Numbered from the stretch's first letter, positions 33,532-46,964 are shown. The stretch is 64,000 bases of DNA from Scalesia atractyloides (GCA_947069175.1 CAMTDV010000007.1:49929681-49993680); one strand, 5' to 3'. The notes: generated by a model from the sequence alone, not told the origin. Made by a program: numbers and translations.

Positions 33532-34041
33532 TATCACACCCTCGATTTCCACATGCGGAGTATTACCGCGAGGCGTGCAACTGACCAGGATCATGCCACT
33601 AATCATATTGAACAATTAAATAAAATAAAGTAAATTCATCAAATCAACACGATCAGTGACTAAAGTTAAAGTTCAAGAACAAAATTAAAGCTAACAGCAG
33701 AAGCATAAAGTTTAACAGTTTAATCCAAACAATAGTCTAAAAGTTCATGGACTTATTAGGAACCTAACAAAGGTTCAATGCAACCACTACACTCCTTCGC
33801 TGCAAGCTCAAGAGCTATACCTAAGGTCCTACGAAGCATGCACTAGGGTATCAACATAAAGTTGGCGAGTTCACAGTTTTTCCAGTTTTATTTCCAAAAA
33901 CATAAGTTTGGTTAAATTACTCATTTATAATCATGTTATGGGAGCTACCCCATCTGTATTCTAATAAACTATGTAATATTGAACACTTACGACTGTTGTA
34001 ACGTTGTTGCCTCATTTGTCAATGTCTATCATCATTGACCC
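33532..34041 (-). repeat. 5' LTR of element B, part 1 (before element A)
   Basis: Matches 27206-27713 of the left LTR. It breaks off at CATCATTGAC, where element A begins, and resumes at 51862 with ACAGTTGCCAAGG. The uninterrupted left LTR reads ATTGACAGTTGCCAAGG. Confidence 0.88.
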
Positions 34042-36320
34042 TGTCACACCCCGGATTTCCAACCCGAAATTCAAACACCGGTGGGCCCGGGTGGGGAGTA
34101 TCGTGACGTAAGTTGATAACATCATTGTCAATTAAACAAAGCACAGCGGAAGTCTTGGAGTAAAATTACTATTACAAACCGAAATATTCGAAATCTAAAA
34201 TAATATACAGTCTCGTAATAGAAGATCTACAGGCGGATCGTAAAATGACGTAGAAAGAATACAAAACAGACTTTAGGCAGATCTAAGGATTTACAAGATC
34301 CTCTTATTCTCTACCGAGCTGCTTCTGGCCTATTTCGTATTATACCTGCAGATTAGCCTTTAGAAGATACGTCAGCTTAGCCTGATAAATACACCCAACA
34401 GACTCATTTTGAAAACATTAAAAATGATTTTAAGTGCAAACGACACAAAATATTTTATTAATTTAGGAAGGTTAACCTTGCAATGGACCATGCAATAATA
34501 ATTTACCGTATCCCAAGCCCTTATAGGGAAAATAAGTGGAGAGTATTTATCTGAGCTAGTCTTATTCTTTTAGTTTTAAATAACTCAGCCGTATACAAAA
34601 GTACCAAGCACATATAGCATTTACCGAGAAGGATCTAGTCTAGATTATGGCATAAGCTAGCCAATTAAATACTAACGGTCTTATAAACCGAATAATGTAC
34701 ATGATCATTACGTATAACGCTTGATTAAATGATGATTGATAGAATGTAGTTTAAACCCGACAAGTACTTGACTTGTATAATATGGGTAAACTATAAACAT
34801 TCTGGATTTTGAGGCTAAACCTGTTACGGTTAAATTCCGTAAAATAGTTACATATACGTAACTGTGTGCATAATAGCGATATCGGGTAACCAGATAAGTC
34901 ATGGACAAGTTCTATATGCCATTATACTTTAAATAAGTTAAAATATTAGTAGGATATCAACTTATATGCCCATTAAGGTTTTAAAACAAAACTATGCCTC
35001 ATAAGGGCATTTTGGTAATTTCATACCATATAAAAAGAACTTGAATATAATTTAATGTTATAATTATAACTATTCTAGAAAAATACTTTATTTATGACAT
35101 AATATTAGTAGGATGTCAATTATATGTGTAAATTATCTTTTATGACCAAACTATGCACCGAAGGGGCATTTTGGTCATTTTACACATAGTTTATAAATTA
35201 TTTACTGAGTTTATAACATGTACCTACTATAATTATGTTTAAAATAAGTAGGTATCAAGTTTTGGTCAATAATATGGTTTAAAACCATACTATGCGCCGG
35301 AATGGCGCTTATGTCGTAAGATGACGTTGTTAAGCGATGTTTAATGAAAACTGACCTTAGGTCAGACTTAAAATTTTTAAAATATGTTATTTAATATAAA
35401 ATATCAGTAGGTAAATGATTTACCTTGAAAAGATTGATTAAAATTATTTTATGAGTCATAAGGACTAAAACCGTCATTTATCGACATAGTTTAAGGACCT
35501 ACTTAGAAACTCAGTTTATAACTTGGTTTAACATCCCAAATAATCCTACTTATAATATTACATCCGTAGGAAACTCAATTTCATGTTTATTATCATTAAA
35601 ACCTTGTTTTGTTCATAAAGGGCATTTTGGTCAAAGATGGCATAATTATAGAACTTGCGCATAAACTTGGATTCTGATTATGATCATGTAATATAACCTC
35701 AGAGGGTTATGCTACATCATATTATATTATGATCATAATACAACATTAGATCAGTAGGTAACTAATCTAAATCGGGTCAGAATAGAAAGTCAAAGCAGAA
35801 GTCAAACTTCGCGACTTTCGGTTGCGAACCGACCCTAGAACTGAAATTGACGAGCCGAACATGCTCTTACATGTTCTAATAATTATTACCAACTTGTTTA
35901 AGTGTCAAAACATGTTTCATAACATATATAAGATCAATTTATGATTTTTCCGAAAATGGCCTGTTTGACTTTTTAATAACATAACTTTGACCCGTTAATT
36001 GGTCTAGCAAACGTTATCTTCAGAAGGTGCCCTTTATAGGGATTAACACCTACCTTATTACGATCACTTAGCCATGTTCATTTCGAACAATGGCTGAACC
36101 ATAATGGTCTTAACTGAAAGTCAAAGCGTTTGCCATAAAACGCTTGACTTTTGGCTATAGAAGCCTATAAACAAAAATGCAAGAGTAAGGAACACTTACA
36201 AGAGGTTCCTACAATGCAAGAGAACTAAGTTGGATGCTCCTTTCAGCTAGGAACTTCCAGATGAAGGAGAAGAGTTATGTTTAAGAAAGGTGCAAGTTGG
36301 AATGAACACTTGAAACACTT

Positions 36321-36327
36321 ATTTATA
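36321..36327 (-). promoter_or_regulatory. TATA box in the 3' LTR of element A
   Basis: On the minus strand AACTATAAATAAG, about 800 bases into the LTR. The same box is present in the 5' LTR at 51083-51089, which would be the one that drives the element. Confidence 0.5.
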
Positions 36328-36689
36328 GTTAGAGAGCTCAAAGGAGGTGAAGCCAGGTGTTTAGGGGTGTAAGACGAAGCTTACAAGTGTCCCAAAACGT
36401 GGCATAGCAGTTTAGAGAACCATGGTTTCGGATTAAATGGTTTTGGAGTTTTGCTTGGAGACCAAATAAACTTTCTGCAGCAGAGGTTGTCTCGAGGGGC
36501 GCGGAGACACAGGCCGGGTCTCGCGGCTGCCCCTAATTCAGTTTCAAAATTTGACACTTTGACCCCTGAACTATATAAAGCTTATAAAACCATTTTAAAC
36601 ACCTTTTTGGCACTTTTAGTACTCCGTAGCCAAAACTTGGCATACCCGGGATTATGCCCGGACATTGTCGAGCTCTCGGTTCATTAAAA

Positions 36690-37035
36690 GGTCACTCAGA
36701 GGTATAAATTAACATGTTGACACTTTTAATCCCTCCATTATCCAACTTTCACATATCTAACAAAATTGAACCCTCTCGTCCAACAAATGGCACGTATGAG
36801 AGTTAGGACTTCACAAAGGATCACTCAGAGGCGTATTGCAAGCATGTTGATTCCGATGTCACTCAGAGGCTGGGCATGTTGACATATCAGTCACTCAGAG
36901 GCCAAGTTTCAAGCATGTTGACGTATCAGTCACTCAGAGGCTAATGGTTTAAGCATGTTGACATATCAGTCACTCAGAGGCTATTATTTATGCATGTTGA
37001 CATCGGTTCGTCACTCAGAGGCTCAACTTGAGCAT
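36690..37035. repeat. Minisatellite in LTR A, CACTCAGAGGC / CATGTTGAC units
   Basis: Seven to eight units of about 30-45 bp, each with TCACTCAGAGGC and CATGTTGACATATCAG. The partner LTR (51463-51770) has one unit fewer. Confidence 0.85.
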
Positions 37036-37131
37036 GTTGATGCCTTTAGTCCTTATTGGTCTTTAATAGACTATATTAAAATCCAACACGTGTCACTATA
37101 CTATTAGACACGATTTTTACAGGAGGTTATA

Positions 37132-37144
37132 TCCTCACCCCCTT
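37132..37144 (-). other. Polypurine tract of element A
   Basis: On the minus strand AAGGGGGTGAGGA precedes the LTR start, the classic Tekay form. Confidence 0.8.
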
Positions 37145-37149
37145 AAAAG

Positions 37150-38340
37150 AAATCTCGACCTCGAGATTTTATTTAAAAAGATGGGGGTATTTTTGTCGCA
37201 TAGTGGACTCAACCTCTCATGTATACTCAGGACCTCTAAAAACATCCCACTTAACCTTTCTTCGGAGCTTCTTAACCTGTCGATCCTCGATCGAAATTGG
37301 TTTCTCAATGAACCTCAGGTTTTCATCAATTTGCACCTCATTGTGCGACATTGCTAGTGACGCATCGGTTAGACATTTCTTAAGATTAGATATGTGGAAT
37401 ACATCATGGATTCCACTAAGCTCCTCTGCAACCTGAGCTTATAAGCTACAGTTCCGACACATTCGATTATCTCGAAGGGTCCTATATATCTAGGGCTTAA
37501 CTTGCCCTTCTTTCCAAAACGCATCACACCTTTCCAGGGTGATACTTTTAGCATGACCTTGTCCCCTGCTTGGAACTCAAGAGGTTTACGCCTCTTGTCA
37601 GCATAGCTCTTCTGCCTTATCCTTGGCAGCTTTGAGACGATCACGGATTTGCATAATCTTTTTCGTGGTCTCCAGAACAATCTCAGGTCCTGAAAGTTGG
37701 GCCTCCCCAACTTCTACCCAACATACGGGCGTTCTACATCTTCTCCCATATAAGGCCTCAAAAGGAGCAGCCTTGATGCTTGTATGATAACTGTTATTGT
37801 AGGAGAATTCTATTAAGGGTAAGTGGTCATCCAACTTCCACCTAAATCAATCACACATGCCCTAAGAATGTCTTACAGTGTTTGGATGGTACGCTCACTC
37901 TGACCATCAGTCTGCGGATGGTAAGCCGTACTAAAATTTAATCGTGTGCCTAACAATTGTTGGAAACTTTTCAAAAGTGAGATGTGTATCTAGTATCTCT
38001 ATCGGATACAATAGTTACTGGCACACTGTGTAGGGACACTATTTTGTCCACATACAACTTAGCCAATTTATCTGAATTATACATCTCTTTAATTGGCAAG
38101 AAGTGAGCTGACTTAGTCAGTCTATCCACTATGACCCAAATAGTGTCATTACCACTTTTGGTCTTAGGTAACTTGGTAATCAAATCCATAGTTACCATTT
38201 CTCATTTCCAAGTGGGAATTTTAAGTTGTTGTAGAAGTCCTGACGGTTTCTGATGTTCGGCCTTAACTTGCGAACAACAGACACTTAGCTACATAAGTGG
38301 CTATGGACTTCTTCAAACCCATCCACCAATAATTCTTCTT
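37150..38340 (-). pseudogene. Integrase with chromodomain tail, element A
   Basis: 37971-38198 has MDLITKLPKTKSGNDTIWV and TIVSDRDTRYTSHF, the catalytic-core region with the second catalytic Asp. 37598-37834 has DDHLPLIEFSYNNSYHTSIK and FEALYGRRCRTPVCW. 37369-37710 has YADKRRKPLEFQAGDKVML and LSPRYIGPFEII (GPF/Y). A degenerate chromodomain tail continues to about 37200. Frames change several times between these blocks. Confidence 0.85.
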
Positions 38341-38458
38341 CAAATCTTGATACATCTTGTCACCACCCGGGTGAACAAGTATCTTGAATTATGTGCTTCC
38401 TGGAGGATTAGATTCCTAAGTCCTCCAAAGATCGGAACCCAAATTCTATCATTAAATC

Positions 38459-38931
38459 TTAGGATTCCATCCTTTCCAGCGTTAATTGATCAATGGTTCC
38501 GCCTAATCCCTCATTAGGGATGTTAGCCTCTAACAAGACTTGCTTCTGCGCATCTAATAGCTTCTCACTCAAGCTATTTATGAGCTCAATGCTCTTAGCA
38601 TTAATCCTTATAGGTTTAACCTTCTCCTTGCGACTTAAGGCATCGTCAACTACATTTGCCTTGCCAGGATGGTCGCGAATCTCGCAATCATAATCATTAG
38701 GAGTTTCCATCCAACGGCGTTGTCGCATGTTCAATTCTTTCTGATTGAATAATGCTGGAGACTTTTATGGTCTGTGTATATAACACACTTTGTGCCATAC
38801 AAGTAATGTCTCCACAGTTTTAGTGCAAATACAACGGCACCCAATTCCAAATCGTGGGTGGTGTAATTCTTTTCATGCACCTTTAATTGTCGTGATGCAT
38901 AGGCAATCACCTTGCCTTTTTGCATTAGCAC
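38459..38931 (-). pseudogene. RNase H domain, element A
   Basis: 38731-38931 reads IAYASRQLKVHEKNYTTHDL and then YTDHKSLQH. 38459-38734 reads MRQRRWMETPNDYDCEIRDH and VVDDALSRKEK. The frame shifts between the two at about 38733. The arrangement matches element B, as expected of one lineage. Confidence 0.85.
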
Positions 38932-39151
38932 ACAGCCATGCCAGTGTGCGATGCATCACAGTAGATACAAATTCCTCAATACCCTCAGGTAGAGATAACA
39001 CAGGACGTTGCTCCACTTGTGTTTAAGAACCTCAAAAGATTCCTGTTGCTTTGGACCCCAACTATACTTAATATTCTTACGGGTCAAAGAAGTTAAAGGA
39101 GTGGCTATCCTTGAAAAGTTCACAATGAACCTCCTATAGTAACCAGCAATC

Positions 39152-40002
39152 CTAAGAAACTACAACTTCTGTTGGGGTCTTGGGCACTTCCCAATTTATT
39201 ATAGCCTCAATTTTGGCGGGATCCACTTGGATACCACGCTCACTTACCATGTGTCCAAGAAATTGGACTTCTCTAAACCAAAATTCGCATTTAGAGAACT
39301 TCGCATAAAGTTTCTCATGCTTAATAATTCTAGGATGCACCAAGATGTTTCTCGTGATCATCTTGATTACAAGAATAGATAAGTATGTCGACTATGAAGA
39401 CAATGACAAACTTATCCAAATATGGCTTGCAGACTCTATTCATGAGATCCATGAATGCTGCTGGTGCATTTGTGAGCCCAAAAGGCATCACTAAGAATTC
39501 AAAATGACCATAGCGGGTCCTGAATGCTGTCTTAGGAACATCTTCACTTCTAACCTTCAGTTGATGATATCCTGATCTCAAATCTATTTTAGAAAAGTAA
39601 CTAGCCCCTTGAAGTTGGTCGAATAAATCATGATCCTGGGCAAAGGATATCTATTCTTAATGGTTAGCTTGTTTAGCTCCCGATCATCGATGCACATTCG
39701 CATCAAACCGTCTTTCTTCTTCACAAAAAGGATAGGAGCTCCCCAAGGCGAGGAACTAGGCTGAATAAAGATTTCCCTAAGAGTTCGTCTAGTTGAACTC
39801 GTAGCTCATTCATTTCGGTTGGAGCTAGCCTATATGGAGCTCTTGCTACAGGTGCTGCTCCTGGTATGATATCTATTCTGAACTCCACTTGCCTATCTGG
39901 GGGTAGGCCTGGTAATTCTTCAGGGAAAACATCGGGATACTCCAAGATAACTGGTAGGTCTTCAATGCTTGGTTTAGGCTCATTGATGGTTACTTGTGCC
40001 AT
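39152..40002 (-). pseudogene. Reverse transcriptase, element A, catalytic Asp lost
   Basis: 39721-40002 gives the linker and RT start (YPDVFPEELPGLPPDRQVEF). 39330-39581 gives MRSGYHQLKVR, FEFLVMPFGLTNAPAAF and VFIVDILIYS. In the last motif the family has FIDD; codon 39390-39392 is GTC (Val) where GAC (Asp) is expected, so the polymerase could not bind its metal ions. 39152-39361 gives the connection region (AKFSKCEFWFREVQFLGHMV). Confidence 0.87.
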
Positions 40003-40095
40003 GTGGACGACACAAGCCTCTTCTCAAACACTTGGATGCCTTAAATAACGACACTTTATCTGGCAGTCCATAGTGTGAGTCGCCAAAGATGGTGA

Positions 40096-40400
40096 TCATT
40101 TCACCAGATGGGTCTTAATCTCGATGTGCTTTTTATCGCAGGCAATGCGGGCTTGGTTATGAGATAACCAATCCATTCCTAAGACAACATCAAACCCCGC
40201 CAATTTCATTGGCAAAAGAGAGATATGGATGGAATGATTCTTAATGGATATGAAAAATTCATCAGGAATAGAAGAAGCAGTTTCTAAGGTTCCATCAGCA
40301 AGTTCTATCTCATAGGTCTTATCTAGAGTTCTTACGGGCATATTTAATAGTTTACTAAACTTATGATCAACAAATGATTTATCTGCACCCGAATAAATAA
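40096..40400 (-). pseudogene. Aspartic protease, element A, active site mutated
   Basis: 40096-40341 holds AGFDVVLGMDWLSHNQARIA. Upstream, in the frame at 40381-40395, the active site reads Tyr-Ser-Gly-Ala where the family has Asp-Ser-Gly-Ala. The codon at 40393-40395 is TAT for an expected GAT. A frame change separates the two parts. Confidence 0.82.
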
Positions 40401-41645
40401 CACTATAGCAAAAGTATCATTAATGGGGAAAGTAACTGTTATAATGTTATTGTCATTAACAGCTTCCTTAGCAGTTAGCCGAAAGGTGCGTGCATTCCCC
40501 TTCTTGGCCTCTCCAGGCTTCGGATTATTATTCCTTGAATTCTTAGGGCAGCTAGTTGCAATGTGCCCTTTTTCATTGCAAATATAACATACAACATCCT
40601 TAAGATCCTTACAATCTAGGGTCTTATGCCCCCTTCTTTTACATATGCCACAAGGTCTAGCTTGTGGGTCAAGATTACACTGTCCCCACTGTCTTCGGTT
40701 GCAAGTCTTACAGAATGGCATCACAGCCGACTTGCTTTGGTTCCCTTTGAACCCGAACCTCCCTTTATTTTTTTATTAAATCTATGGGAGTTGTCTTCCT
40801 CTCTCTTCCTTTTCCAGTCAGTTTCAGGCTTGACTGACTTCTGCCTCACTATATCAAGGTGAGGAAAGAGATAGGTCAACAGCAGACCTATAGGTACTAG
40901 GCTAAGCAGCCTTTACCATGCCCTTAATCTCGGGCACTAATCCATTTATAAACCCGCAATGCGTTTGGATTCAGGGGTGATAAGATAGGAAACTAACCTA
41001 GATAAGGAATTAAAATCGGAAACGTACTTCCGACAGTCTAGGTTTTTCATGGAAAGAGAGAAGAAGCCTGTCTTTATTTTCTCCACCTCATGGGTTGGGC
41101 AATAAGTTTCCTTTATTAATTCAACAAACTTGGACTGTCCCAAGTTGTACAGGTGTACCTTACCTGTTGATTGAATCATGGCCTTCCACCATGCTAGGGC
41201 ATCGCCCTTGAAGGATTGTGATACATACTTGACCACATCCTTTTCAGCACAATTGCTGATGTCAACGATAGTCTCCATTTCGTCTAGCCACTTTAGAGTT
41301 CTATGACTCCTTTTTCCCCATTAAAGTCTCGGGGTTTACAGAGACAAAGTATTTGTAGGTACATTCGTTCTTGGAAGAACGGGACCTATCAGCATAGTCT
41401 ATTCTCTTAGGTTCACTCTTCGCATTTGATGAGTGAACAATGCTCTCCTTATGAGCTGAGGATGGTGGAATTGATAGAGGTCTAGAGCGAGTGGCACTCG
41501 GCTCTTTTAGCTTTTCTATGGCCTTACCCATGGCCTTTTCCACAGCTGCATCAATGCGAGCTTGAAAGTCGTTATCATTTATGGCTATATTTTCGGCGTC
41601 TTTGACGTTCCGATGGCTACTTTGTGCCTCATTGGAATTAGCCAT
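40344..41645 (-). pseudogene. Gag with two zinc knuckles, element A
   Basis: 41301-41645 is the N-terminal part starting MANSNEAQSSHRN. 40946-41278 is the capsid core (FKGDALAWWKAMIQS, SKFVELIKETYCP). 40344-40724 has CGICKRRGHKTLDC and CYICNEKGHIATSC, two complete C-x2-C-x4-H-x4-C knuckles. Stops or frame changes separate the three parts. Confidence 0.86.
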
Positions 41646-42039
41646 TCTTCAAAGCCTTGGTTCTATAAAATTTCTCTTAGCCATGGTATAATAACCATAT
41701 CGGCTTTTTAACATTGGATATAAGAAAATCCCTTGCCTATGCAAGTGTGAATAACATCACAACTCTTAGGCTTAATATAACTATATTTGGCCTAGGTCTT
41801 AATAGGACCATCATAGGCAAATTACAATTTGGACGGGCCCACTTATTATTAGACAGAGTGTCACAACTGTCATAACAATTATATAGCACATAGGCTTGTC
41901 ACCAAGGACATCTTAATATATGGCTCATAGGCCTATCACTAATAGTCATCGGATATGGCACTTAGGCCTGTCACTAATGGACATGAATAGGGCACATAGG
42001 CACAATATTGCTTATGGATGTTTAATTATCATTGCACTA
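41646..42039. other. Leader DNA of element A between gag and the tandem array
   Basis: No coding motif. It contains dispersed words (CATAGGCCTATCACTAA, GGCACATAGGC) that look like older, more degenerate tandem units. Confidence 0.45.
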
Positions 42040-44255
42040 AAGATAGTAGCCGGGATCAAATAGATCACATGGGCTTTATAGAATATATCATAACCCGAAA
42101 GGGTAATACATCACTAATGGATGTTTAATCACCGCACTGGTGATACTAGCCGGGATCACACAAATCACAAAGGCTATATAACCGGGATCAAATAGATCAC
42201 AAGGGTTATATAAAATACATCTGTAATGGATTTCAATCACCGCACTGGTGATACTAGCCGGGATAACACAGATCACAAGGCCCTTTTAGCCGGGATCAAA
42301 TTGATCACAAGGGTTATATAACCGGGATCAAATAGATCACAAGGGTTATATAAAATACATCTCTAATGGATGTTCAATCACCGCACCGGTGATATTAGCC
42401 AGGATCACACAGATCACAAGGCCCTTGTAGCCGGGATCAAGTAGATCACAAGGGCTATATAACCGGGATCAAATAGATCACAAGGGTTATATAAAATACA
42501 TCTCTAATGGATGTTCAATCACCGCACAGGTGATATTAGCCGGGATCACACAGATCACAAGGCCCTTTTAACCGGGATCAAATAGATCACAAGGGCAATA
42601 TAATCGGGATCAAATAGATCACAAGGGTTATATAAAATACATCTCTAATGGATGTTCAATCACCGCACTGGTGATATTAGCCGGGATCACACAGATCACA
42701 AGGCCCTTTTAGCCGGGATCAAATACATCACAAGGGCTATTTAACCGGATCAAATAGATCACAAGGGTTATATAAAATACATCTCTAATGGATGTTCATT
42801 CACCGCACTAGTGATATTAGCCGGGATCACACAGATCACAAGGCCCTTTTTAGCCGGGATCAAATAGATCACAAGGGCTATATAACCGGGATCAAATAGA
42901 TCACAAGGGTTGTATAAAATACATCTCTAATGAATGTTCAATCACCGCACTGGTGATATTAGTCGGGATCACACAAATCACATGGCCCTTTTAGCCGGGA
43001 TCAAATAGATCAGAAGGCAATATAACCGGGATCAAATAGTTCACAAGGGTTATATAAAATACATATCTAATGGATGTTCAATCACCGCACTGGTGATATT
43101 AGCCAGGATCACACAGATCACAAGGCCCTTTTAGCCGGGATAAAATTGATCACAAGGGCTATATAACCGGGATCAAATAGATCACAAGGGTTATATAAAA
43201 TGCATCTCTAATGGATGTTCAATCACCGCACTGGTGATATTAGCCGGGATCACACAGATCACAAGGCCCTTTTAGCCGGGATCAAATCGATCACAAGGGC
43301 TATATATCCGGTATCAAATAGATCACAAGGGTTATATAAAATACATCTCTAATGGATGTTCAATCACCGCACTGTGATATTAGCCGGGATCACACAGATC
43401 ACAAGGCCCTTTTAGCCGGGATAAAATAGATCACAAGGGCTATATAACCGGGATCAAATAGATCACAAGGGTTATATAAAATACATCTCTAATGGATGTT
43501 CAATCACCACACAGTGGGTATTAGCTGGGATCTCACAGATCACAAGGCCCTTTTAACCGGGATCAAATAGATCACAAGGGCAATATAACCGGTATCAAAT
43601 AGATCACAAGGGTTGTATAAAATACATCTCTAATGGATGTTCAATCACCGCACTGGTGATATTAGCCGGGATCACACAGATCACAAGGCCCTTTTAGCCG
43701 GATCAAATAGATCACAAGGGCTATATAACCGGGACCAAATAGATCACAAGGGTTATATAAAATACATCTCTAATGGATGTTCAATCACCGCACTGGTGAT
43801 ATTAGCCAAGATCACACAGATCACAGGGCCCTTTTAGCCGGGATCAAATAGATCACAAGGGCTATATAACCGGGATCAAATAGATCACAAGGGTTATATA
43901 AAATACTTCTCTAATGGATGTTCAATCACCGCACTGGTGATATTAGCAAGGATCACAAAGATCACAAGGGCTTTTTAGCCGAGATGAAATAGATCACAAA
44001 GGCTATATAACCGGGATCAAATAGATCACAAGGGTTATATATAATACATCTCTAATGGATGTTCAATCACCACACTGGTGATATAAGCAGGGATCACACA
44101 GATCATAAGGCCCTTTTAGCCGGGATCAAATATATCACAAGGGCTATATAACCAGGATCAAATAGATCACAAGGGTTATATAAAATGCATCTCTAATGGA
44201 TGTTCAATCACCGCACTGGTGATATTAGCCGGGATCACACAGATCACTAGGGCTT
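42040..44255. repeat. Satellite-like array, about 141-bp unit, about 15 copies
   Basis: Each unit contains TCACCGCACTGGTGATATTA, GCCGGGATCACACAGATCAC, then two further shorter GGGATCAAATAGATCACAAG sub-repeats. CACCGCACTGGTG is itself an imperfect palindrome. Unit starts recur every 139-142 bases from about 42235 to 44207. The array lies between the upstream extra frame and gag of element A. Confidence 0.92.
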
Positions 44256-44539
44256 TATAAGGTTAGGACATAGTCCATTACCTTGAAGGCTAGCGTGATT
44301 CCTCAAGTCACACTACCATGAGTATGCATATTACTTGAATGTTAACACAAGAGGATCTTAATGGTTGATTATAAGTCCCGGTCGCATTGACCTTAATGAC
44401 TTGGAGGCTTGAACTTAGTCCACCAACCACCTCTAGATAGAAGGATAACTTCCCTTAACTATCATATATTTGGCCAAATATGTGGTCTGTGCCACTTGGC
44501 AATAATCAAGACCTTTAAGATCTTTTTGGAATTATATCG

Positions 44540-44633
44540 CAGAGCATAAATTTTGAATAAAATCGAGACGCTCGTTTTCAAGAGGATGAATAAATTTTGA
44601 ATAAAATCGAGACGCTCGTTTTCAAGAGGATGA

Positions 44634-44710
<77 letters not shown>

Positions 44711-44711
44711 C

Positions 44712-44742
<31 letters not shown>

Positions 44743-44745
44743 ATT
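44540..44745. repeat. 48-bp duplication followed by a long (AT)n tract
   Basis: GAATAAATTTTGAATAAAAT and the following GAGACGCTCGTTTTC occur twice in tandem (about 44550-44634). Roughly 105 bases of alternating AT with ATAC interruptions follow (44636-44742). Reading frames here are low-complexity artefacts. Confidence 0.88.
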
Positions 44746-46373
44746 CCAAAGTACTTCATTAAATTTCCATAAGAAATTTTAATACTTGAAACAAATAAAT
44801 GAAACTGATTGTCCATGTAAGGACTAAAAGAAACAAAATGTCCACGCAGGGACTAAAGAAATAACAATGTCCACGCAGTGACTACATATAATAGAAAAGA
44901 CTTCACTCGTTTTTCTTTCCCTTGACTAGCTTGGAGAGTTTCTTGAAGAACTTATTTGTCTTCTTCTCCGTTTTCTCCACATGCTGCTGCATCTCTTTCA
45001 TTTTTTCTAAGGCATCATTAATGGTCTCTAGTGGTGGCGGAGGTTGTGGCATAACCGGATACTAGTACCTATAAGTTGGATATCCAGTCGGTGGATAAGT
45101 AGGTGGGAAAGGAGACGGGTAAAGTGCATTGTGCATAACCGCCTGTATGTATGGGTCTTGCGACCACACTTGATAGTCTACCGGCGTAGACGGATTATAT
45201 AGATCATATCCAGACGTGTCTGGGTACGTGGGAATTGGGTTAGTATAACCCGTTGTGGTGGTTGAACAACAGGTGTTGGTGTTGGTTCCACTCTAGGTGG
45301 AACATTAGAGGGTCCACCCATTTGTGGGTCCTCTTGAATGGTGGGGGTAAGAATTGGGCAAAGGTGGCAGCGATCCTGACCTTTGTCCGGCACGTACTGA
45401 CATACGTGCTCCACGCTTCCTCCTTGGTGGCTCAGTTGGTTGTTGAGGTTGGTCCACGGGTTCCATGTGGACATCTTCTTGAACTGGGGGTGGTTGAGAG
45501 TGATGGGAAGGTGTGTGGGCAAAGGTGAATTGATTCCAGTATTGGTCCCACTCGTTAGGATCTTGGTAGGGCGACCCGGCATACGAGTTTGAATCGCTCG
45601 AAATTTCAATGGGATGCACATTTGATCCCGACGGTGGCATCTCCGGGTCGGAGTCCTCGTCCATAGGATGTGGCTCGTCCAACTGATTTTGATTGGCTGG
45701 AGGCGTGTTTAAGTAATGGTTAGGGTTAAACTCTTCATGGTAGGAGTGATGAGAATGGGAATTGTGTGAGTGGTAAGACTTTTGGGAATGTGAGGGCGAG
45801 TGTCTATTAGAGACGGAACGTCTCGCTGGTTGCCATGGATACGAATCTCCTGATTCTTGATAATTATCTAAATTATGAGGTTAAGGGGGAATACGCTGTC
45901 ACACCCCGACCCGCAGCGGAATAAGAGTCGGGGCATAATTGGGGTATCACCAAAGCTCATGATATTTACTAATATGTTTCATATTTATTAAAGTCAAAAT
46001 TACATTCCCAAATATCCAAACATGTCCATACAATACAAAGAAAAATAACCAATCAAAACAATTCCAAACTCTAAATCATTTTATTCTTCTAGTCCAATCC
46101 TAAGTGTTTCTGGCTGCAGTTGGTTCACCTGTATCATGTGTTAAAATGGGGGTTTTTAGGTCAACATAAGTTGGCGAGTGAACCTTGTTAGATAAACATT
46201 TATTATTGATTTACTTATTAGTTTATCAATGAAAAATTGTGCATAATCATAAATGAGCAAATGTAAATAATCAAGCAGTGACAATAGCAATCACAACTAC
46301 AACATACAATAACATATGATAACATACATTAACATACCAACATCATACGATAAAGAACATAAATGAAATTGTG

Positions 46374-46471
46374 CGATCAAGGCTCAATCAAACGGAGCCG
46401 ATCGTATTGCATGTACTGAAAATGATAAATGTCTGTGCGATCAAGGCTCAATCAAACGGAGCCGATCGTAT
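46374..46471. repeat. 61-bp-spaced duplicate in solo LTR D
   Basis: GTGCGATCAAGGCTCAATCA and the following AACGGAGCCGATCGTAT occur at 46374-46410 and again at 46435-46471. Confidence 0.8.
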
Positions 46472-46964
46472 GTTGGCACGCCAGGTTCACGCTCATAATG
46501 TAATGGGGAGCGGCGGCCTATGAAATTGCATGTACTGAAACTAATAAATTGAATCTAACAATAACCACATAAACAGTTGAAACAAGCTGAATACACATGT
46601 TCATGATATGATGTATGCACAATAGTTTAAATATAATATATATAACAAGACACATGATACACCCCAAAACGTGATTAAACGGGGAATTTGTAAAGATTGA
46701 CTCACATTGGGTGCGTTTGATTGGAGATGATCAGATGCGCACGAATCGGGAGAATTGAACAACGAGAATTACTAACCTAAATAATAACGGAAAAATATAG
46801 TAAATAAATGGATTTTATTAAGGATTTTAATGGAATTTTTAGATATATTTTTGTGAGTTTAAGGCTATTTTCTATCTTTAAAAATGTTATTTTTAAGTAT
46901 TTTTAATTGATTTTTAAATTAAATTAAATAAATAAAAATATAAAAAAAAATTGTTTATTTTGCG

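Larger units (their letters stand above)
34042..37131 (-). repeat. 3' LTR of element A (3090 bp)
   Basis: Starts TGTCACACCCCGG. The other end reads TACAGGAGGTTATA, where the partner LTR has TACAGGGTGTTACA, so the terminal TG has mutated here. The LTR contains the tandem CACTCAGAGGC...CATGTTGAC repeats and a TATA box. Confidence 0.88.

Noticed and set aside
42040..44255. Array of 141-bp units as a centromeric satellite block
   Set aside because: Only about 15 copies, lying exactly inside one retroelement leader; no higher-order array is visible.
44462..44816. Ile/Tyr-rich frames as membrane proteins
   Set aside because: They are translations of an (AT)n tract.
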